From JAUVRX01 sp049664225 (GTDB taxonomy: Bacteria; Acidobacteriota; Thermoanaerobaculia; Multivoradales; JAHEKO01), in NCBI GenBank assembly GCA_049664225.1, contig JBATEX010000205.1, positions 1 to 64,000 of the forward strand: DNA of 64,000 bases. The letters run 5' to 3'. The notes beneath the pieces are model-generated. The model made no database searches. It was not told the DNA's origin and saw only the letters and a program-made list of their open reading frames with translations. Positions 61,403 through 64,000 of the stretch are shown in pieces (the stretch's first letter is position 1; every line of letters begins with the position of its first letter). The position numbers and the translations under genes were made by a program.

Positions 61403-61936
61403 GTGACGACGTCTCGAATTCGACACATCTATCTGACCGGCTTCATGGGGGCTGGAAAATCGACAGTCGGTCGAGCTTTGGGGCAGCGTCTCGGGTGGTT
61501 CTTTCTCGACCTCGATGCGAGTGTCGCGGAGCGCTGTCAGATGTCGATCCCGCGGATCTTCGCCGAACGGGGCCAGGAGTGGTTTCGCCAGCAAGAGCAC
61601 GATGCACTGGCAGCCATCCCGGGCCGGACCAACACGGTTGTTGCAGTCGGTGGGGGGGGCCTCGAGCGCCCCGACAACCGACGGCTGATGAGACAAAGAG
61701 GAGTCACGGTCTGGCTAGATGTGCCCTTTTCGCTTATCCTTCAGCGTCTGGATGACGGTGGACGTCGAATTAGGCCCCTGTTCTCCGATGAGGCAGCAGC
61801 CCACCAGCTCTTCGACGAACGGCGGCTACGATACGCTCGCGCAGACCACGTCGTCCAGATACGAACCGAGCGGGAACCCGAAGCCGTAGCCGACGACATC
61901 CTCGACCTGATCGGGAAACAGAAGTGCGCTATTTGA
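61403..61936 (+). CDS. aroK: Shikimate kinase
   Basis: A 177-residue cytoplasmic enzyme of aromatic amino-acid synthesis, with a GTG start (GAGAGG upstream). P-loop GFMGAGKSTVGRALGQRL (13-30), FLDLDASVAE (shikimate-binding Asp), FRQQEHDALAAI, VVAVGGGGLERPDNRR and RIRPLF in the LID. It overlaps the next gene by 13 nt. Confidence 0.95.
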   Translation: MTTSRIRHIYLTGFMGAGKSTVGRALGQRLGWFFLDLDASVAERCQMSIPRIFAERGQEWFRQQEHDALAAIPGRTNTVVAVGGGGLERPDNRRLMRQRGVTVWLDVPFSLILQRLDDGGRRIRPLFSDEAAAHQLFDERRLRYARADHVVQIRTEREPEAVADDILDLIGKQKCAI

Positions 61937-62667
61937 TCCTCGCCGACATGCATGGCAACTGGCACGCGCTTTCTGCGGTGCTGGAGCATGCCGCTGAGCG
62001 GGGCTTCGATGCGGCGCTCGTTCTGGGCGACCTCGTCGGGTACGGAGCTTCGCCCAACGACGTGGTTGGAACCCTCAGAGACATGCCCGTAGCGAAGCAC
62101 TTCGTGCGGGGAAATCACGACAAGGTAGCCGCCGGCATCACCGATGGGCGAGGCTTCAATCCGACGGCGCTGTCAGCCGCTCAGTGGACTCATCAACAGC
62201 TCACCGAAGACAACCTTGAGTTCGTGCGGCAGCTGCCGGAGGGCCCGGTGACCGTCGAGCCGGGGCTGGTGATCTGCCATGGCACCCCCTTCGATGAAGA
62301 CGAGTATCTGTTGTCGGCGGGCCATGCCGATGAGATCTTCGCGTCCCTGCCCGGAATGTGGACGTTTTTCGGCCATACGCACTTACCTTCGCTATTCTGC
62401 CGCCCGGAGGGGCATGTCGAGGCCAGTCTGCTGGAGGGCGACGAGCAGACTCTCCAACTGGAGGTCGGGGCCGACTACCTGCTGAATCCGGGATCGGTGG
62501 GCCAGCCGCGGGATCGGGATCCACGAGCCTCCTACATGCTGCTGAATACAGACGTCTGCCAGGTGGAGCACTTCAGGGTCGAGTACTCGATCGTCGAGGC
62601 CCAGCAAGAGATCCGGCGGGCAGGGCTGCCGGACGCGCTGGCGGACCGTCTGGTGCTGGGGATCTGA
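61924..62667 (+). CDS. Metallophosphoesterase, YfcE/calcineurin-like
   Basis: A 247-residue cytoplasmic phosphoesterase with a GTG start inside the end of aroK. Metal-binding motifs in order: LADMHGNWHAL (DxH), LVLGDLVGYG (GD), FVRGNHDKVA (GNHD), ICHGTPFD (H) and FFGHTHLP (GHxH). YLLNPGSVGQPRDRDPRASY is typical of the family; the substrate is unknown. The overlap with aroK implies co-expression. Confidence 0.93.
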   Translation: MRYLILADMHGNWHALSAVLEHAAERGFDAALVLGDLVGYGASPNDVVGTLRDMPVAKHFVRGNHDKVAAGITDGRGFNPTALSAAQWTHQQLTEDNLEFVRQLPEGPVTVEPGLVICHGTPFDEDEYLLSAGHADEIFASLPGMWTFFGHTHLPSLFCRPEGHVEASLLEGDEQTLQLEVGADYLLNPGSVGQPRDRDPRASYMLLNTDVCQVEHFRVEYSIVEAQQEIRRAGLPDALADRLVLGI

Positions 62668-62695
62668 TCTGCGACAAGCCGGCGGCTGCGGATCG

Positions 62696-64000
62696 CTATC
62701 GACCGAGAACCAGCGTCGTAGCCTCGCCCGCGATTGCCGCCGCTTCCGCTTGCAGATCTCCCGGTTCGGTCGTTGTCACAGAGCCGTCACCGTCGAGGCG
62801 AGCCACCAGGACGCCGCTGCCGGGGAGCTCCCCTCCACCCATCATGCTGTCGGCTGCAGACAAGGAGATCTGTAGAGGGAAGGTAGGCGCCGCCACCCGG
62901 GTTGCCGCCACGGGCGCGCCGCCCTTCTCCTCGCGGAGAAAGACGAAGAGGGTAGAGCCTGCTGTCGGAGCCACGCCTGCAGCCAGCTCGAGGCGGATCC
63001 CGTAGGAGCCGTCGGCAATGGCCGCCGAGCTTTCGGTCGGCGCCGAGGTCGCGGTCGATGGGGCCTGGGGGGCAGTCTCGCCGATCGTCACACCGGCTTC
63101 CGCCATGGCCAAGAGCTCTTCGAAGTCCGGATCGCTGCCACCCGCCATTTCCAGACCGATCTGCCAGGTATCGACGGCCTGCTCTACCTGGCCAAGCTGA
63201 TACAAGGCAAGGCCGCGGTACAGGAGTGCCTGGCGGTGGTCGGGATGCGTCGCCAGGACTCTGTCGAGCAGGTCTTTGCCGGCTTCGAACTGCCCCATAC
63301 TGACGCGCACGATGCCGTGCACCAGCAAAGCGTCGGGATCTTCGGGGAAGCGCTGTAGCACCTCTCCAGCAAGGGTGAACGCCTCGAAGAACTGCCCACT
63401 GGACAACAGAATGAGCGACAGCTGTTTCTTGGCAACCCAGTCTTCTGGATCGTTGACGATCCGTGTCTGAAGGTCGGCCACCTGTGCCGCGAGCTCCGGC
63501 GGCAGGGCCGACATCTGGCCCGAATGAGGATCTTCTGAAGCTCCGGGTGTGGCTTGGACCGTTGGCTGTTGTGCGGTTGGCGTCGCGTCACGAACGGCGA
63601 AGTAGACCAGGAGGGCGACGACTCCGACCATGGCGGCACCGATGAGAACGCCTGTGGCCATGGGTCGACCCTGGCGAGGCCCACCTCCGGCTGCCAGCGA
63701 AGCTTCATCGCGCTCGTCGGCCTCGTCCCGCTCGCTTTCTCCGCCAGTTGCCGTCTTGACTGAGGTCACCGCGGGCAGTCGCTTCCGAAGGTGATCGAGC
63801 TCCATCAGGGTCCTTGCCGCCGCGTCCACGAGCGAGTCGCGTTCGGAATCGCTCAGGTTGTCCTCGTCGGCCGCCCGCAGCCGGCGATAGAGATCATCCC
63901 GCCTGTCCTCCAAGTCCCGGATCTCGAGAGGCATGTCTGCATTCTTCGCTTGCTTGCCGGCTGCCTGCTGCCGAAACCGGAGGGCGAGCCAGACTCCTGT
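62696..64000 (-). CDS. CcmI/CycH-like TPR cytochrome c biogenesis protein, 5' end outside the window
   Basis: The frame is open to base 64000. Upstream of an internal ATG (63934) it encodes VWLALRFRQQAAGKQAKNAD, the end of a probable first membrane helix, so the gene likely starts beyond the window. Then come a coiled coil (MPLEIRDLEDRRDDLYRRLR), a second helix (VLIGAAMVGVVALLVYFAVR), TPR repeats (about 165-270 from the internal ATG) and a C-terminal beta domain (VFLREEKGGAPVAATRVAAP, FPLQISLSAADSMMGG, GSVTTTEPGDLQ). This layout resembles CcmI/NrfG proteins that present apocytochrome c for haem ligation. The rest of the ccm operon would lie beyond the window. Confidence 0.75.
   Translation of the reverse strand, partial: TGVWLALRFRQQAAGKQAKNADMPLEIRDLEDRRDDLYRRLRAADEDNLSDSERDSLVDAAARTLMELDHLRKRLPAVTSVKTATGGESERDEADERDEASLAAGGGPRQGRPMATGVLIGAAMVGVVALLVYFAVRDATPTAQQPTVQATPGASEDPHSGQMSALPPELAAQVADLQTRIVNDPEDWVAKKQLSLILLSSGQFFEAFTLAGEVLQRFPEDPDALLVHGIVRVSMGQFEAGKDLLDRVLATHPDHRQALLYRGLALYQLGQVEQAVDTWQIGLEMAGGSDPDFEELLAMAEAGVTIGETAPQAPSTATSAPTESSAAIADGSYGIRLELAAGVAPTAGSTLFVFLREEKGGAPVAATRVAAPTFPLQISLSAADSMMGGGELPGSGVLVARLDGDGSVTTTEPGDLQAEAAAIAGEATTLVLGR

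Overview
The window is a GC-rich (about 60%) chromosomal segment of a Gram-negative bacterium. It has LolA, an outer-membrane secretin (PilQ), lipoproteins and a complete SecD/SecF/YajC set. A protein kinase fused to a WD40-like beta-propeller, DUF4388 and roadblock proteins, type IV pili with a PilS/PilR pair, and many secreted repeat proteins suggest an uncultivated Acidobacteriota, perhaps near Thermoanaerobaculia. That placement is inference from gene content. No rRNA, tRNA, CRISPR array or transposase gene was found.

Region 1 (1-11.1 kb) is an accessory block of mostly minus-strand genes for secreted or membrane proteins: a truncated secreted protein, a kinase-propeller, an alpha/beta hydrolase, a DUF1566 protein, an orphan secreted protein, two membrane proteins and an FG-GAP protein. 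Its striking feature is a series of separate GEMM-I (cyclic-di-GMP-I) riboswitch aptamers, each just upstream of one secreted-protein gene. Three are canonical (186-290, 5986-6098, 10882-10995), one is divergent (7360-7441) and one is a degenerate half-copy (5147-5228). Two share a conserved upstream block, others share a different 37-nt module, and some of the proteins end in a common FExGDTxxW tail. This looks like a duplicating cassette family of c-di-GMP-controlled exported proteins.

Region 2 (11.1-16 kb) holds a DGSG-repeat putative adhesin, moeA, a DUF4388 gene, and an ORF that joins an FmdB zinc ribbon in frame to a secreted matrixin-like protease. Region 3 (16-24.5 kb) holds pilT, pilC, pilS and pilR, a lipoprotein and a GCS2-CBS fusion. 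Region 4 (24.6-32.3 kb) has the three-gene pnt transhydrogenase, then tmk, holB, a DsbA-like lipoprotein and a PLP decarboxylase. A repeat-rich gap (32.3-33.0 kb) follows.

Region 5 (33-47.3 kb) is mostly housekeeping: a mannose-1-phosphate guanylyltransferase, trmB, an epimerase, an HD hydrolase, a dicarboxylate symporter, folK (with no usable start codon), a FYDLN zinc-ribbon protein, lolA, tgt, yajC-secD-secF, relA/spoT and rpmB. Region 6 (47.6-55.9 kb) is pilMNOPQ followed by three surface lipoproteins. Region 7 (56-64 kb) has TPR-roadblock-accB-accC, a miniature inverted-repeat element that begins at the accC stop codon, an NSS transporter with its 42-residue small subunit, aroK, a metallophosphoesterase, and a CcmI-like TPR protein that runs off the window. 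Two pilus clusters, a pilus two-component system and c-di-GMP riboswitches on exported proteins together suggest a surface-attached lifestyle.
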